Below are positions 8,430-19,945 of a stretch of DNA of 64,000 nt, piece after piece. The notes under the pieces are model-generated. The model searched no databases. It saw only the letters and a list, made by a program, of their open reading frames with translations, and was not told where the DNA came from. How positions within the stretch are numbered: position 1 is the stretch's first letter; each line of letters begins with the position of its first letter. This stretch comes from CAYRKQ01 sp964424985 (GTDB taxonomy: Bacteria; Patescibacteriota; Saccharimonadia; Saccharimonadales; UBA7683): positions 55,497 to 119,496 of the forward strand of contig CAYRKQ010000001.1 in NCBI GenBank assembly GCA_964424985.1. The letters are read 5' to 3'. The translations under genes were made by a program, and so were the position numbers.

Positions 8430-9100
8430 TGCCTACCTCCCGCGGTATCTGAGGCCACGCGCCCGTGATCTATGGTAATGACGCGGCGTTTGAGCTTTGA
8501 GACAATGTCTTGGTTGTGGGTCGTCATAATTACGGTGGTGCCGTATTTATTCACTTTTTCCAGTACTGAAACGACGTCCCAGGCATGTTTTGGGTCTAAA
8601 TTACCGGTGGGCTCATCAGCAATTAAAATTTTAGGCTGCCGTACCACCGCCCGGGCAATGGCCACCCGCTGTTGTTCACCGCCAGAAAGCTCATGCGGAA
8701 AGTTCTTTTCTTTCCCGCTCAGACCCACAAGATCAATCACCTTTGGAACCGAGTACTCAATTTCTTTGTTGGTCATGCCCACAATTTCAAGCGCAAAGGC
8801 AACGTTTTCAAAAACGGTACGGTTAGGCAGCAATTTAAAATCTTGGAAGATGGTGCCAATTTTGCGGCGCAGCAGCGGGATTTCTTTGTCTTTCAAACGG
8901 TCGTAATCAATTCCGCCCACTACGATTTTTCCAGAGGTCGGTTTTTCCTCACGCGTCAGGAGCTTGAGCAGTGTTGACTTCCCTGCCCCGCTGGTACCGA
9001 CAATTAACACAAATTCTTTAGGCGCAATATGAAGCGAGACACGGTCCATCGCCAGCGCCTTCTTCCCATATTTTTTAGTAACTCTGTCGAGCAATATCAT
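8426..9100 (-). CDS. ftsE: Cell-division ATP-binding protein FtsE
   Basis: This ABC ATPase has Walker A VGTSGAGKST, signature LSGGEQQR, Walker B ILIADEPTG and the switch His in MTTHNQ. It works with FtsX at the divisome. The ATG at 9100 (224 aa) is preferred over one at 9118. TACAAT ends 8 nt before the 9100 start and there is no Shine-Dalgarno sequence, so the message should be leaderless. The 9118 codon lies inside that -10 region. Confidence 0.96.
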   Translation of the reverse strand: MILLDRVTKKYGKKALAMDRVSLHIAPKEFVLIVGTSGAGKSTLLKLLTREEKPTSGKIVVGGIDYDRLKDKEIPLLRRKIGTIFQDFKLLPNRTVFENVAFALEIVGMTNKEIEYSVPKVIDLVGLSGKEKNFPHELSGGEQQRVAIARAVVRQPKILIADEPTGNLDPKHAWDVVSVLEKVNKYGTTVIMTTHNQDIVSKLKRRVITIDHGRVASDTAGGRQ

Positions 9101-9145
9101 GCTTATGTATTGTACCAAAATTAAACCCCATCCCCAAAAATTTCA

Positions 9146-9280
9146 ATAATCCTGAGCTGCAAAGCTCAGTCAACTTCCTCCCACCTACTCTGGGTAGCAG
9201 TTCCCGCCTGCCCAGCATGGCGGGCAGGTTTTGTTGCTTTTGCTGTCAAAAGCGACGAAAGAAAATAATTGATTTTTTAT
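9146..9280. repeat. Composite structured repeat, copy A
   Basis: Left end: hairpin CTGAGC-TGCAAA-GCTCAG (9152-9169), then CTTCCTCCCA. Right end: hairpin GCTTTTG-CTGT-CAAAAGC (9236-9253). The centre has a further hairpin (CCTGCCC/GGGCAGG). Both ends recur at 51418-51650 around a different centre. It could be a small mobile element with subterminal hairpins or a non-coding RNA gene; the strand is not settled. Confidence 0.6.
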
Positions 9281-9310
9281 TACTGGATCCCAAATCAAGT
9301 TTGGGATGAC
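9281..9310. repeat. Dispersed palindromic repeat unit
   Basis: TACTGGATCCC...GGGATGAC lies directly downstream of prfB and abuts composite repeat copy A, as another unit of this family abuts copy B near 51652. Confidence 0.75.
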
Positions 9311-9313
9311 GGA

Positions 9314-10383
9314 CTAGTTTAAAAATGGGTCTAGATCGCCGTCGAGGACTTTGCTGGCATCTTTTACCTCAAATTTGGTACGAGTATCTTTTACCAAGGT
9401 GTACGGGTGCAGAACGTAGTTTCTAATTTGATTGCCCCACGCGGCTTCTTGGTTTGGGCCTTTGAGTTCTGAGATCTTTTCGGTGTGTTGTTCAATTTGT
9501 AGCTGGGCGAGTTTTGAGCGCAGAATTTTCATGGCAGTTTCTTTATTTTGCAGTTGCGAGCGTTCATTTTGAATGGAAACCACAATGTTTGTGGGAAGGT
9601 GTGTAATTCGCACGGCGGAATCGGTGGTATTGACGCTCTGGCCTCCGTGACCACCAGCGCGAAAGACATCAACCCGCAGGTCTTTTTCATCAATTGCAAC
9701 CTCATCCGGCTGATCGATCTGCGGCAAAACCTCCACCATGGCAAAGCTGGTCTGCCTGAGGTTATCAGCATTAAACGGACTCAACCGCACTAAACGATGT
9801 ACACCGTGCTCAGATTGCAACTTTCCGTAAGCGTTCACGCCACTGATTGAAATGACGGCAGATNNNNNNNNNNTTTGATCCCGGCCTCGTCTCCGCTCGA
9901 TTCTTCCAAAACCTCAGCCTTATACCCAGCTTTTTCCGCCCAGCGCAGATACATGCGCAGCAGCATCGCCGTCCAATCCATCGCGTCTACCCCACCAGCT
10001 CCCGCCTGCAAACGCAAAACTGCATCATGATCATCATACGGCCCATTGTATTTGAGTTCCTTTTGCAGCTTTTCTAATTCACGCGTAGCCTGATCTAACT
10101 GCTCTTCAATCTCGCTATGCAGTTCTTCATCACCAGTATCAGCCAGCTCTCTGAGCTCTAAGATCTGAGCTCTAAGATCTTGCCACGGCGCAATTTGCGC
10201 CTGCAACTTAGCTTGTTGTTTAGAAACATCCTGCGCTTTCAAATTGTCATTCCAAATTGACGGATCTTCAAGCTGCTTACTCAACTGAGCTAATTTTTGC
10301 TCTTTTTCATCAATATCAATAGTCTGCCAAACTTCGTTCAGCTGTTTTTGTAACGTTTGTATCTGTTTAAGTAACTCCTGCAT
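9314..10383 (-). CDS. prfB: Peptide chain release factor 2 (broken by an N gap)
   Basis: RF2 reads UAA and UGA. The stop-recognition motif SPF is in VRLSPFNAD and the catalytic GGQ is in GGHGGQSVN. The gene is split into two frames by 10 Ns at 9864-9873. Deleting the Ns and one overlapping T joins ...AGIK to SAVISISG... in frame and gives 352 aa, matching the family, so I read this as an intact gene. There is no programmed frameshift site near the start, unlike in many bacteria. The start fits a leaderless message: TATACT ends 7 nt before the ATG. The coiled-coil region holds a tandem 14-bp repeat, in frame, at 10153-10180. Confidence 0.93.
9864..9873. other. Assembly gap (10 N) inside prfB
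   Basis: The flanks GGCAGAT and TTTGATC join with a one-base overlap to restore the RF2 frame and its conserved GIKS region. The gap probably holds no missing sequence. Confidence 0.85.
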
Positions 10384-10389
10384 ACCAGC

Positions 10390-10406
10390 TAGTATACAAT
10401 AGTCTT
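10390..10406. promoter_or_regulatory. Overlapping divergent -10 elements of prfB and murI
   Basis: The 23 bp between the two ATGs hold TACAAT reading right (10395-10400; 6 nt to the murI ATG) and TATACT reading left (7 nt to the prfB ATG). The two hexamers overlap in a near-palindrome, so polymerase can serve only one gene at a time. Both messages would be leaderless. No good -35 is visible for either. Confidence 0.6.
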
Positions 10407-11039
10407 ATGACAAAAATTGGCGTATTTGACTCGGGTATTGGCGGTGTTCGGTTTGCTCATGAACTTCAACAGGCACAACCCCACTACAAGATTCAGGTAG
10501 TTCATGACCGCGCGCATATGCCTTATGGCGACAAAACCCCCGCGCAGATCGCCCAGTATACCGCTCAGGCAATTCAACCACTTATTGACTGTGATGTGAT
10601 TGTACTCGCCTGCAACACCGCCACCGCTTATGCAATTGACTACCTTCGAGAACTGTACCCTCAAAAACAATTTGTCGGTTTCGAGCCAGCCATAAAGGTT
10701 GCCACGGCCTATACCAAAACGCGAACTATTGCGGTGCTTGCCACACCAGCTACACTGCGTAGCGAACGCTATAAACAACTGCGGGCAGATTATAAAGATA
10801 TAGAAATAATTGAGCCACACGTTGGGAGCCTGGCTCATCAAATTGAGACAAAAAATGTCGACTGGCCAAAACTTGAGGTGCTTTTGCAAACCTTAGTAAA
10901 AAACAATGTCGACACCATTGTGCTGGGCTGCACGCATTATCACCTTATTAAAAATACCATCGCCCACTTTGCGGGGTCATCAGTGCGTATTGTCACCCCG
11001 ACCGCGGCCGTGATTACTCAGATTGAACACGTTTTATAA
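10407..11039 (+). CDS. murI: Glutamate racemase
   Basis: It converts L- to D-glutamate for the second residue of the peptidoglycan stem. The catalytic Cys pair is in LACNTATA and LGCTHYH, and the N-terminal FDSGIGG is diagnostic. At 210 aa it is shorter than typical MurI (about 260), lacking part of the inter-lobe region, but both active-site cysteines are kept. It is convergent with murD, overlapping by 6 bp, so consecutive steps of one pathway sit tail to tail. Confidence 0.92.
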   Translation: MTKIGVFDSGIGGVRFAHELQQAQPHYKIQVVHDRAHMPYGDKTPAQIAQYTAQAIQPLIDCDVIVLACNTATAYAIDYLRELYPQKQFVGFEPAIKVATAYTKTRTIAVLATPATLRSERYKQLRADYKDIEIIEPHVGSLAHQIETKNVDWPKLEVLLQTLVKNNVDTIVLGCTHYHLIKNTIAHFAGSSVRIVTPTAAVITQIEHVL

Positions 11040-12398
11040 ACTATTTACAACTTGCTTGAATTGATCGCCGCGCTGCTGATAGTTTTCAAACATATCAAAA
11101 CTGGCGTGGGCAGGACTGAGCAGGACAACGCCACCCTCAACCGCAAAGCTGGTTGCAGTTTTCACAATCTCCTCCATGGTCGTGTGCGTGCCAAGTTTTG
11201 TGTATGCATTGAAAGAGCTTTTCTTGAATGCCTGCTCAATTAAGTCGCTGCTTTCACCAACGAGAACAACACTATGTTTGGCAGGATCTAACTCTTCTAT
11301 TACGTTCGTGATATCTAGACCCTTGTCAGAGCCGCCCAAAATTAAAACGGTCGGCTGGCTAAACGCCCTTAAAGCAGCCAAACATGAACTTACGCCGGTA
11401 GCTTGGCTGTCATTAAAGTATTTTACGCCGCCTACTTCACGAACAAATTCAAGCCGATGTGGTAACCCTTTAAAAACTTTTAGGGTAACTTGCATGGCCT
11501 CAATGTCCTGGGTGTACTTCCACGCCGTAGCGAGCGCCGCGCAAATATTTTCTAAATTATGTTCACCAATTAAGGCAACGTCTTTTGTTTGTGCCACCGC
11601 GACATCGCCCACAATAATCTGCCCGCCATCAACGTAGGCACCGCCCTTTTGGGTCAGGTACTGCTTTTGGTGAGCTGGTGACTGGGCGGCAATTTGAGCC
11701 GAATACTGGTTGGTCGGATGATATACAAGTAAATCATCTTCATCTTGAAATTTAGCAATGTGTGCTTTGGCTTCAATGTATTCTTCCATCGAAGCGTGTA
11801 CGTCCATATGGTCAGGCTCTATCATCAGCACCACTGCCGTTTGAGGTGATTTTTCAAGATCCCATAGCTGAAAACTGGAAAGCTCGAAGATAACAATGCC
11901 AGCCTCGCTGACAGATTTTGGATTATTGATTATAGATTCTGGAGTTTCTTCTTTTTTCGTATTCCTTTTTTCGTATTCCTCGATTTCTGCAAGAACATCG
12001 ATAGCCGGCTTGCCGATATTACCAACCAACCATGTTTTAAATCCTGCCGCTTCCAAAATATGGGAAATCAACGTAGCCGTGGTGCCCTTCCCTTTTGTGC
12101 CAGTCACACCAATAATCGGCGCGGGGCATTTGGCAAAAAACTCATTGGTTGCTGACCAAATTTTACCGTTTGTTTTAATGTGGTTTGGGTTGAGCGATGC
12201 CGTACGAACCACCAGATCAAAATCTTGCAGTTTTCCAAATGCTCCTTCGCCTAAAATAGCCGGGGTACCTTCTGGCAAGTCCTCAACATCATTTCTCTCA
12301 TCCACGATCGTAATATCAGCCCTAAGCTCAGACCAATACCGAAAATTACTCCTCCCCTCAACCCCAAAACCAGCAATAGCAACCTTCAGTTTCTGCAT
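11034..12398 (-). CDS. murD: UDP-N-acetylmuramoylalanine--D-glutamate ligase
   Basis: This Mur ligase adds D-Glu (the product of MurI) to UDP-MurNAc-L-Ala. The ATP-binding motif is GVTGTKGKGTT, the central-domain motif is EPDHMDVH, and NDSQATG and GGSDKG follow in the C-terminal domain. It has 454 aa. A non-conserved insertion at about residues 140-158 is encoded partly by a tandem 14-bp repeat (11952-11979). TAGAAT ends 6 nt before the ATG, indicating a leaderless start. A palindromic operator copy lies 42 bp upstream. Confidence 0.93.
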   Translation of the reverse strand: MQKLKVAIAGFGVEGRSNFRYWSELRADITIVDERNDVEDLPEGTPAILGEGAFGKLQDFDLVVRTASLNPNHIKTNGKIWSATNEFFAKCPAPIIGVTGTKGKGTTATLISHILEAAGFKTWLVGNIGKPAIDVLAEIEEYEKRNTKKEETPESIINNPKSVSEAGIVIFELSSFQLWDLEKSPQTAVVLMIEPDHMDVHASMEEYIEAKAHIAKFQDEDDLLVYHPTNQYSAQIAAQSPAHQKQYLTQKGGAYVDGGQIIVGDVAVAQTKDVALIGEHNLENICAALATAWKYTQDIEAMQVTLKVFKGLPHRLEFVREVGGVKYFNDSQATGVSSCLAALRAFSQPTVLILGGSDKGLDITNVIEELDPAKHSVVLVGESSDLIEQAFKKSSFNAYTKLGTHTTMEEIVKTATSFAVEGGVVLLSPAHASFDMFENYQQRGDQFKQVVNSL

Positions 12399-12439
12399 AC
12401 ACCCATTCTACCCCACAAACCAAAACGCCACCACACTCT

Positions 12440-12475
12440 ATACTAAAAACTGTCCAATTGGAACGATTTTAGTAT
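12440..12475. promoter_or_regulatory. Palindromic operator-like site 1
   Basis: ATACTA, 7 nt, TCCAATTGGA, 7 nt, TAGTAT. It lies between the stop of the PaaX/Cas2-like gene and the start of murD. On the minus strand a TTCCAA/TAGAGT pair with 17-nt spacing overlaps it, so it could control murD. Confidence 0.8.
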
Positions 12476-12487
12476 TATTAATTTTTA

Positions 12488-13000
12488 CTACTCAAAGTGA
12501 TGAGATCCGAAAACTGGATGCGTAAGTGTAACTGCAACAAATCTACCTATCTTAAGTTCAGCAATGATATCAAGAACGATGTCTCGGTTGTCGTGGTCAT
12601 TCGCCCACACGCTTTTTTGTATCTGCTTAAAACGTAAAGATTTCAACTCTCTTACAAATAATCTTCTTTCCGTATCGTGCGATTGAGGAATATCAAAAAG
12701 CACAAGCATATACCCACTTCTCAACGGCGTTGCCTCGAGTTTTTCAAATCTGTTAATTAGTCTTTTTGTTTCCTTGCTAAAATTAAATCTACTCTCATTT
12801 TGGCTTAAGAGGTTTTCTCGTTTTGCCTGTACAAGTGCATTCTTAAGAGTCGACTCAGCAAGACCCGATTTTTGAGAGAGTTCACGAAAAAACTGTGATG
12901 GCTTGAACACAAGCTTTAGATTCGGTTCAGTGTAGGGTATTAAACCACCAATCAGGTAAGCAAGTGCACTCCCCTGTTTGATATTTCGCCTCGTCTTCAT
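12488..13000 (-). CDS. PaaX-like regulator with Cas2-like domain
   Basis: In this 170-aa protein, residues 1-80 look like a winged helix-turn-helix (SQKSGLAESTLKNALVQAKRE). Residues 90-165 have the ferredoxin-like Cas2/PaaX-middle pattern MLVLFDIPQSHDTERRLF then KQIQKSVWAND. There is no CRISPR array or other cas gene here, so a transcription factor is likelier than an adaptation nuclease. Identical-spacing palindromes lie immediately before and after the gene. The upstream one overlaps a TTCCAA/TAGAAT promoter (17-nt spacer) whose -10 ends 6 nt before the ATG, which fits autorepression. Family assignment is from motif reading only. Confidence 0.7.
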   Translation of the reverse strand: MKTRRNIKQGSALAYLIGGLIPYTEPNLKLVFKPSQFFRELSQKSGLAESTLKNALVQAKRENLLSQNESRFNFSKETKRLINRFEKLEATPLRSGYMLVLFDIPQSHDTERRLFVRELKSLRFKQIQKSVWANDHDNRDIVLDIIAELKIGRFVAVTLTHPVFGSHHFE

Positions 13001-13011
13001 AATTCAATTCT

Positions 13012-13047
13012 ATACTATTTTTTGTCCAATTGGAACAAAATTAGTAT
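13012..13047. promoter_or_regulatory. Palindromic operator-like site 2
   Basis: ATACTA, 7 nt, TCCAATTGGA, 7 nt, TAGTAT, directly upstream of the PaaX/Cas2-like gene and covering its probable -35. The two 7-nt spacers differ in sequence from the other sites while length is invariant, as expected of protein half-site contacts. Confidence 0.85.
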
Positions 13048-13137
13048 TTTATATTTTGAGGTTTAGGAAATCTTGTAGCTATGCCAGCCCCTACCTATAC
13101 GGACATCGCCTTCCTTCTTGTAAGCGAATTTAAGAAG

Positions 13138-13977
13138 TTATATCTCTAGGAAATGTCGACGAGTGCCCTCTTGCTTTTCGTGAAAAGTCCTTAGTCTCTT
13201 TGCATCATTGTCATCAATTTTAACCTTTAGTGCTTCTTTCAGCTGTTGCCAATGTTCTTTGCTGCTCGCACGTACAGTAAAGTGCATATTTTCAAAACTA
13301 TTCAAATATGCAATTGCTAATTGCTGCGAAGTAATATTGTATTTCGATGACACTTCTAGAAGCAATCCCGACAGCTTCTCATTGTCCTTAAGATCAACCA
13401 GTGTTCGATATGCCTGAATCGGAATGTTATATTTTAAACAGAAATCATATGTTCCAGTGGTAATGATGTCATAATCTGAAAGCGAAAAACACACTTGATT
13501 AAGACTTATAGGAAGATCTGAAGTTTCTACGGCAATCTTCAGCGCTTTGGGGCCAAAATTACTTACACCGACATTCCTGATGATTCCATCTTTATGTAAT
13601 TGATTTGCAGCTTTAAAGAACTCACGCATATCAACATCGAGACTTGGCGCATGACAAACGAAGTAGTCAAGATACTCAAGTTCAAGACGAGCTAAGCTTA
13701 ATTTACATCCTTTAATTACCTCGTCATAGGTTAGTTCACTTTTTATTTGTTTAGTGAGAACTTGATAACTCTCTCTTGGGCATTCTTTGACTGCTTTACC
13801 AACCAACTCCTCACACTTTCCTGCAGCGTAGTTCTGAGCGGTATCAATAAGAGTAATACCATTTTCAATAGCTGTTTGTATAACTTTTATATCATGATTA
13901 TCGTCATTATGTGGATCAGGATCTTTTGTGCCACCCATCAGCCAGGTACCGAGCGCTAGTTTTGAAAAATTGTTCAT
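13138..13977 (-). CDS. Aldo/keto reductase
   Basis: This NADPH-dependent (alpha/beta)8-barrel oxidoreductase has 279 aa. The catalytic tetrad is visible: Asp and Tyr in TLIDTAQNY, Lys in LTKQIKS and His in YFVCHAP. GVSNFG and the C-terminal RASSKEH fit the family, with the latter in the cofactor-binding position. The ATG at 13977 overlaps the SDR stop (TGATG) and has AAAGG upstream. A GTG 3 nt earlier is also possible. It is probably cotranscribed with the SDR as an accessory redox pair; the substrate is unknown. Confidence 0.9.
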   Translation of the reverse strand: MNNFSKLALGTWLMGGTKDPDPHNDDNHDIKVIQTAIENGITLIDTAQNYAAGKCEELVGKAVKECPRESYQVLTKQIKSELTYDEVIKGCKLSLARLELEYLDYFVCHAPSLDVDMREFFKAANQLHKDGIIRNVGVSNFGPKALKIAVETSDLPISLNQVCFSLSDYDIITTGTYDFCLKYNIPIQAYRTLVDLKDNEKLSGLLLEVSSKYNITSQQLAIAYLNSFENMHFTVRASSKEHWQQLKEALKVKIDDNDAKRLRTFHEKQEGTRRHFLEI

Positions 13978-14699
13978 CACTTGCCTTTTATGGAATATCC
14001 ACCATCAATTAACACTTCTGAGCCAGTCATATAGCTTGCTTCATCTGACGCAATGAACAAAATGAGATTTGCGATTTCTTCTGGCTGTGCCATTCTACCA
14101 AGAACCGTACCATCGTTAATCCGCTTGAAGGTTTCTTCGTTCCAATCAGCAACTTGGTCTGTTTCTACATAACCAGGCATAACCACATTAAACCGAACTT
14201 CAGGATGTTTTTTAGCCAGAGCTTTCGTCAATGAAATTACACCAGCTTTCGAAGGTCCGTAGGTAAAAGTACTCATTGTCGCCAAATTATATTGTCCTTT
14301 GATTGAGCTCACATTTATGACACTTCCGGATTTTCGTTTGATCATGTCTGGCAACACTGCCTGAATGCAATGAATTGTTCCAAGAACATTCACTCGGTAT
14401 TCTTCAATTGCCCTTTCATCATCTACCTCACTTATATCAGAGATGAAGTTACGAGCAACACCAGCATTATTAACAAGAATATCGATTGAGCCCAGCTTAT
14501 CTATAGCATCATTAGTCGCGTTTTTATCAGAAATATCAAAAAAAGTTTTCTCAGCGCCTTTGATTGATCTGTAAACTTCATTAAGCTCACTGGAATCAGT
14601 ACGGCCATGAACAATAACTTTGTATCCTTTTTTAGCAGCCGCCAGAGCCGTGGCTTTTCCTATTCCCCTGCTTGATCCTGTGATAAGAATTGTCTTCAT
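13977..14699 (-). CDS. Short-chain dehydrogenase/reductase (FabG-like)
   Basis: This 240-aa Rossmann-fold enzyme has TGSSRGIG at the N-terminus, NNAG, the catalytic Ser in NVSSIKG and YGPSK carrying the Tyr and Lys. It resembles 3-oxoacyl-ACP reductases, but the substrate cannot be assigned and a lone copy beside an aldo/keto reductase suggests a different role. It starts 9 bp after the secA stop with AAGGAA upstream. Confidence 0.9.
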   Translation of the reverse strand: MKTILITGSSRGIGKATALAAAKKGYKVIVHGRTDSSELNEVYRSIKGAEKTFFDISDKNATNDAIDKLGSIDILVNNAGVARNFISDISEVDDERAIEEYRVNVLGTIHCIQAVLPDMIKRKSGSVINVSSIKGQYNLATMSTFTYGPSKAGVISLTKALAKKHPEVRFNVVMPGYVETDQVADWNEETFKRINDGTVLGRMAQPEEIANLILFIASDEASYMTGSEVLIDGGYSIKGK

Positions 14700-14708
14700 T
14701 GCCGTTCC

Positions 14709-17306
<2,598 letters not shown>

Positions 17307-17381
17307 GCAGGTTTCTTCCCTCTCTTAAAAATTCAGCAGTTAACCTTCCTATTGTACCTGAAAGTGGCCGATAGATCGAGG

Positions 17382-17753
17382 CTATAGCTCCGGTTGTTTG
17401 CGGCGCAAAATACGGCGCAGTCGGCTGTGGTGATCTTGTCTGTCGCCACCGTGAGAAGCCTTGTATTTTTTCAGTTGGTTCTTCAGTTTCGTTTCAACAA
17501 TATCAACCGCTGCGAACATATTAACGGTATCGGCTTTGGCGGTAATGTACTGATCGGGAAGATGTAAGATTACCTCGCACTCGTACTTATCGCTTTTTGT
17601 CTTCCGCTCGGTGAATTTAACTTCGGCATGCAAACTTTTGCGGGCGTGCCGGGGTACAAAGCGATCAATCCGCGCAATTTTTCTATTCACGTATTTTTTA
17701 ATATCGTCCTTCGCTTCGTAACGTGAGCTGCTTATTGTCAGGTTTTCAATCAT
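17382..17753 (-). CDS. Short-form ribosome hibernation factor (HPF/RaiA)
   Basis: This 123-aa sigma54-modulation/S30Ae domain protein (MIENLTISSSRYEAKDDIK..., then KADTVNMFAAVDIVETKLKNQLKKYK) binds the small-subunit decoding channel and silences ribosomes under stress. The long-form dimerisation domain is absent. Strong AAGGAGGG upstream; 12 bp after serS. Confidence 0.93.
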   Translation of the reverse strand: MIENLTISSSRYEAKDDIKKYVNRKIARIDRFVPRHARKSLHAEVKFTERKTKSDKYECEVILHLPDQYITAKADTVNMFAAVDIVETKLKNQLKKYKASHGGDRQDHHSRLRRILRRKQPEL

Positions 17754-17765
17754 TTTACCCTCCTT

Positions 17766-19061
17766 TTACATCACTTTTTTACCGCCCATAAACGGCTGTA
17801 ATACTTTCGGTATGGCCACACTCCCATCTTCCTGCTGGAAGTTTTCTAGTATGCCAATTAAGGGACGTTGAGAAAATGCCGTGGCGTCGTTAGTATGCAC
17901 CAATTCAACTTCACCACTTGCCCGTTTCACGCGAGTTTTCATAGCTCTTGCTTGGTAGTCGGTAATGTAGTCGGCGGTGTGTGTTTCGCGATATTGCTCT
18001 TGGCTTGGTAGCCAGACTTCAATATCGACCCCTTTTGCGTTCGGTCGGCCAATATCTGCGGTACATTTTTCTAATACTTGATACGGCAAGCCCAGTTGCT
18101 GCATTAAATATTCTTGAATGGCCACCATGAATAGATGCTCGTCGAGTGATGTTTCAGCCGTCGTGAAGCTTTCCATCTCTAATTTATTAAACTGATGGAG
18201 CCGAAACAGTCCATCGGTGTCTTTGCCGTACGTCCCGGCTTCGCGGCGAAATGCGGTTGTATATCCCACGTAGCGCAGCGGCAGCTCACTTTCAGGAATA
18301 ACCTCATTCAGATACATGGGGGAAATAGTGTGCTCGGCGCTGGCGTTAAGCCACAAATCTTCGTCTTCAATTTTATAGGTCTGTTCTTCTTTGTTAAGCC
18401 GGCCGGTAGCCTCAAACACTTCTTTTTTAGCAGCAGCAGGTGGCAGCACCGGAATAAACGGTTTGGTTGAGACTTTAAGGTTATTGTTTTTCGCAATCTC
18501 AGCAAGAATCTTCTCATTAGTCAAAATACTGAATCCGTATTGCCACAGTGCAAACTCCAGCAGCACCAAGTCGCCCTTGGTGTAGACAAATCGGGATCCG
18601 GCAATTTTGACGGCACGCTCTTTATCCAGCCAGCCTTTTGCCTGGGCAAGCTGGGCGTGATTTTTTGGCTCAAAATTAAATTTTGGTTTTTCACCAACCT
18701 GTTTTACCACCACATTTTCATCTTCACTGCCACCCACAGGCACCGATGCAAGCGGGATATTAGGTAGTGCCTTCCAAAGCGTCGTGAGCTCGAGATCAAC
18801 TGGTTCAAGCGTTGCCTCTAGCTCGCCGAGCGTTTCTTTAATTCGTTTTCCTTCAGCAATAAGTTCCGGCGATGGCTGGCCGTTCTTCATCTGCGCCGCC
18901 GTTTCATTGCGAGCCTGGCGCAGTTTTTCAACCTCCTGCAATAGTTCGCGGCGTTTATGGTCGAGTTCGAGCACTTTATCGACATCAACCGACATCATTT
19001 TATCTTTAACTGCTTTTTTCACGGTGTCTGGATTTTCTCGAATGTATTGGATGTCTAGCAT
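17766..19061 (-). CDS. serS: Seryl-tRNA synthetase
   Basis: Class II synthetase, 431 aa. The N-terminal helical arm (about residues 25-105) binds tRNA-Ser. The core has motif 2 in FRREAGTYGKDTDG and motif 3 near the C-terminus in GILENFQQEDGS. In the serine-binding loop the usual TAEVP is replaced by SAEHT, a small deviation worth noting. TATAAT ends 7 nt before the ATG and no Shine-Dalgarno sequence is present, so it probably has its own leaderless promoter although it follows the NUDIX/membrane-protein genes. Confidence 0.96.
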   Translation of the reverse strand: MLDIQYIRENPDTVKKAVKDKMMSVDVDKVLELDHKRRELLQEVEKLRQARNETAAQMKNGQPSPELIAEGKRIKETLGELEATLEPVDLELTTLWKALPNIPLASVPVGGSEDENVVVKQVGEKPKFNFEPKNHAQLAQAKGWLDKERAVKIAGSRFVYTKGDLVLLEFALWQYGFSILTNEKILAEIAKNNNLKVSTKPFIPVLPPAAAKKEVFEATGRLNKEEQTYKIEDEDLWLNASAEHTISPMYLNEVIPESELPLRYVGYTTAFRREAGTYGKDTDGLFRLHQFNKLEMESFTTAETSLDEHLFMVAIQEYLMQQLGLPYQVLEKCTADIGRPNAKGVDIEVWLPSQEQYRETHTADYITDYQARAMKTRVKRASGEVELVHTNDATAFSQRPLIGILENFQQEDGSVAIPKVLQPFMGGKKVM

Positions 19062-19087
19062 ACTCTTTATTATACCCTATCAAGCAG

Positions 19088-19945
19088 TTACCGTACGAAG
19101 AGCTCACCAAGAGACGTTTTTACATTATTAAGCGTGAGATTTGAGCTTGGCGGTGTAATCTCGGGAATCTCTTCGTAATTAAACTGAGAAATTGTCATTA
19201 CCGTATTGTCACGTGCGGCTTCAATTTTAACTATTTGATTCTGCTCTTCATCAAAAAAGATAGTCAGCGCCGTACCGCCAGCTTTGCAAGCCTCAAACTC
19301 CTGTAACGATTGACCACTTATATCAGCGAGAAATGCTGGCAATTTATCATTCAACGTCAGGTGATATGCCGTTGTTCCACTTGTTTCCTGCTTGACATCA
19401 CTCACTTCAAAAAAAGTGTGCTTGGTGAAAGAACTTTCAGCATCGGAAGAGTTCAGTGCATATGTACGGATAGACATAAGGCAGTCGCCAAAATTATTTT
19501 GCACTGTCTCGTCGTCGAGCTCTATCCACTTGCCTTTATATTCACTCGCTACTCGTGCAAGGTTCGCCTTAATTGCTCGTGATGCCGGGTCGTCTGGCAG
19601 CGCCTCAAGCAAGGTGCTTGCATCTGTTACTTTAAAGAATGTCTTGTCTTTTACGCTCACCACATCAGCCTGTATGTCGCCCTTAGGAAAGCTACTGAGG
19701 CTTACCACAGCGTCGGTTTTGCTCGCCTCTTGGTTAATAATTGTTTTAAAATCAGCACTATACTCAGTCGTCTTAATAGTTCCTTCAAGCTGCAGTTGCT
19801 GCGTATTGAGAAAGTTTGCGAGTTGAGAAAATACAATACTTTCTTGGCTAGCCCCATTCTTCCACATGCCAAGCCACGCAAAGCCCACCACTAGTACCAT
19901 ACTTCCCCCTATTGCGGCCAGAATATACTTAGTCTTTTTGCTCAT
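19088..19945 (-). CDS. Membrane-anchored hypothetical protein
   Basis: This 285-aa protein has a short basic start and one membrane helix (about residues 8-28), then an extracytoplasmic domain with alternating polar/hydrophobic strands (residues 45-270). The build is like LolA/LppX-type lipoprotein-carrier folds, but no lipobox Cys is present. Three Cys sit in the outer domain. Its ATG overlaps the NUDIX stop by 4 bp, and the ABC exporter genes lie upstream in the same run. Family not recognised with certainty. Confidence 0.75.
   Translation of the reverse strand: MSKKTKYILAAIGGSMVLVVGFAWLGMWKNGASQESIVFSQLANFLNTQQLQLEGTIKTTEYSADFKTIINQEASKTDAVVSLSSFPKGDIQADVVSVKDKTFFKVTDASTLLEALPDDPASRAIKANLARVASEYKGKWIELDDETVQNNFGDCLMSIRTYALNSSDAESSFTKHTFFEVSDVKQETSGTTAYHLTLNDKLPAFLADISGQSLQEFEACKAGGTALTIFFDEEQNQIVKIEAARDNTVMTISQFNYEEIPEITPPSSNLTLNNVKTSLGELFVR

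Noticed and set aside
9314..10383. prfB as a frameshifted pseudogene or programmed frameshift
   Set aside because: The break coincides with the N gap, and the N-terminal frame has no in-frame UGA or slippery site.
12488..13000. Cas2-like domain as a sign of a CRISPR system
   Set aside because: No repeat-spacer array or other cas gene is in the window, and the protein has a winged-helix N-terminus typical of PaaX-like regulators.
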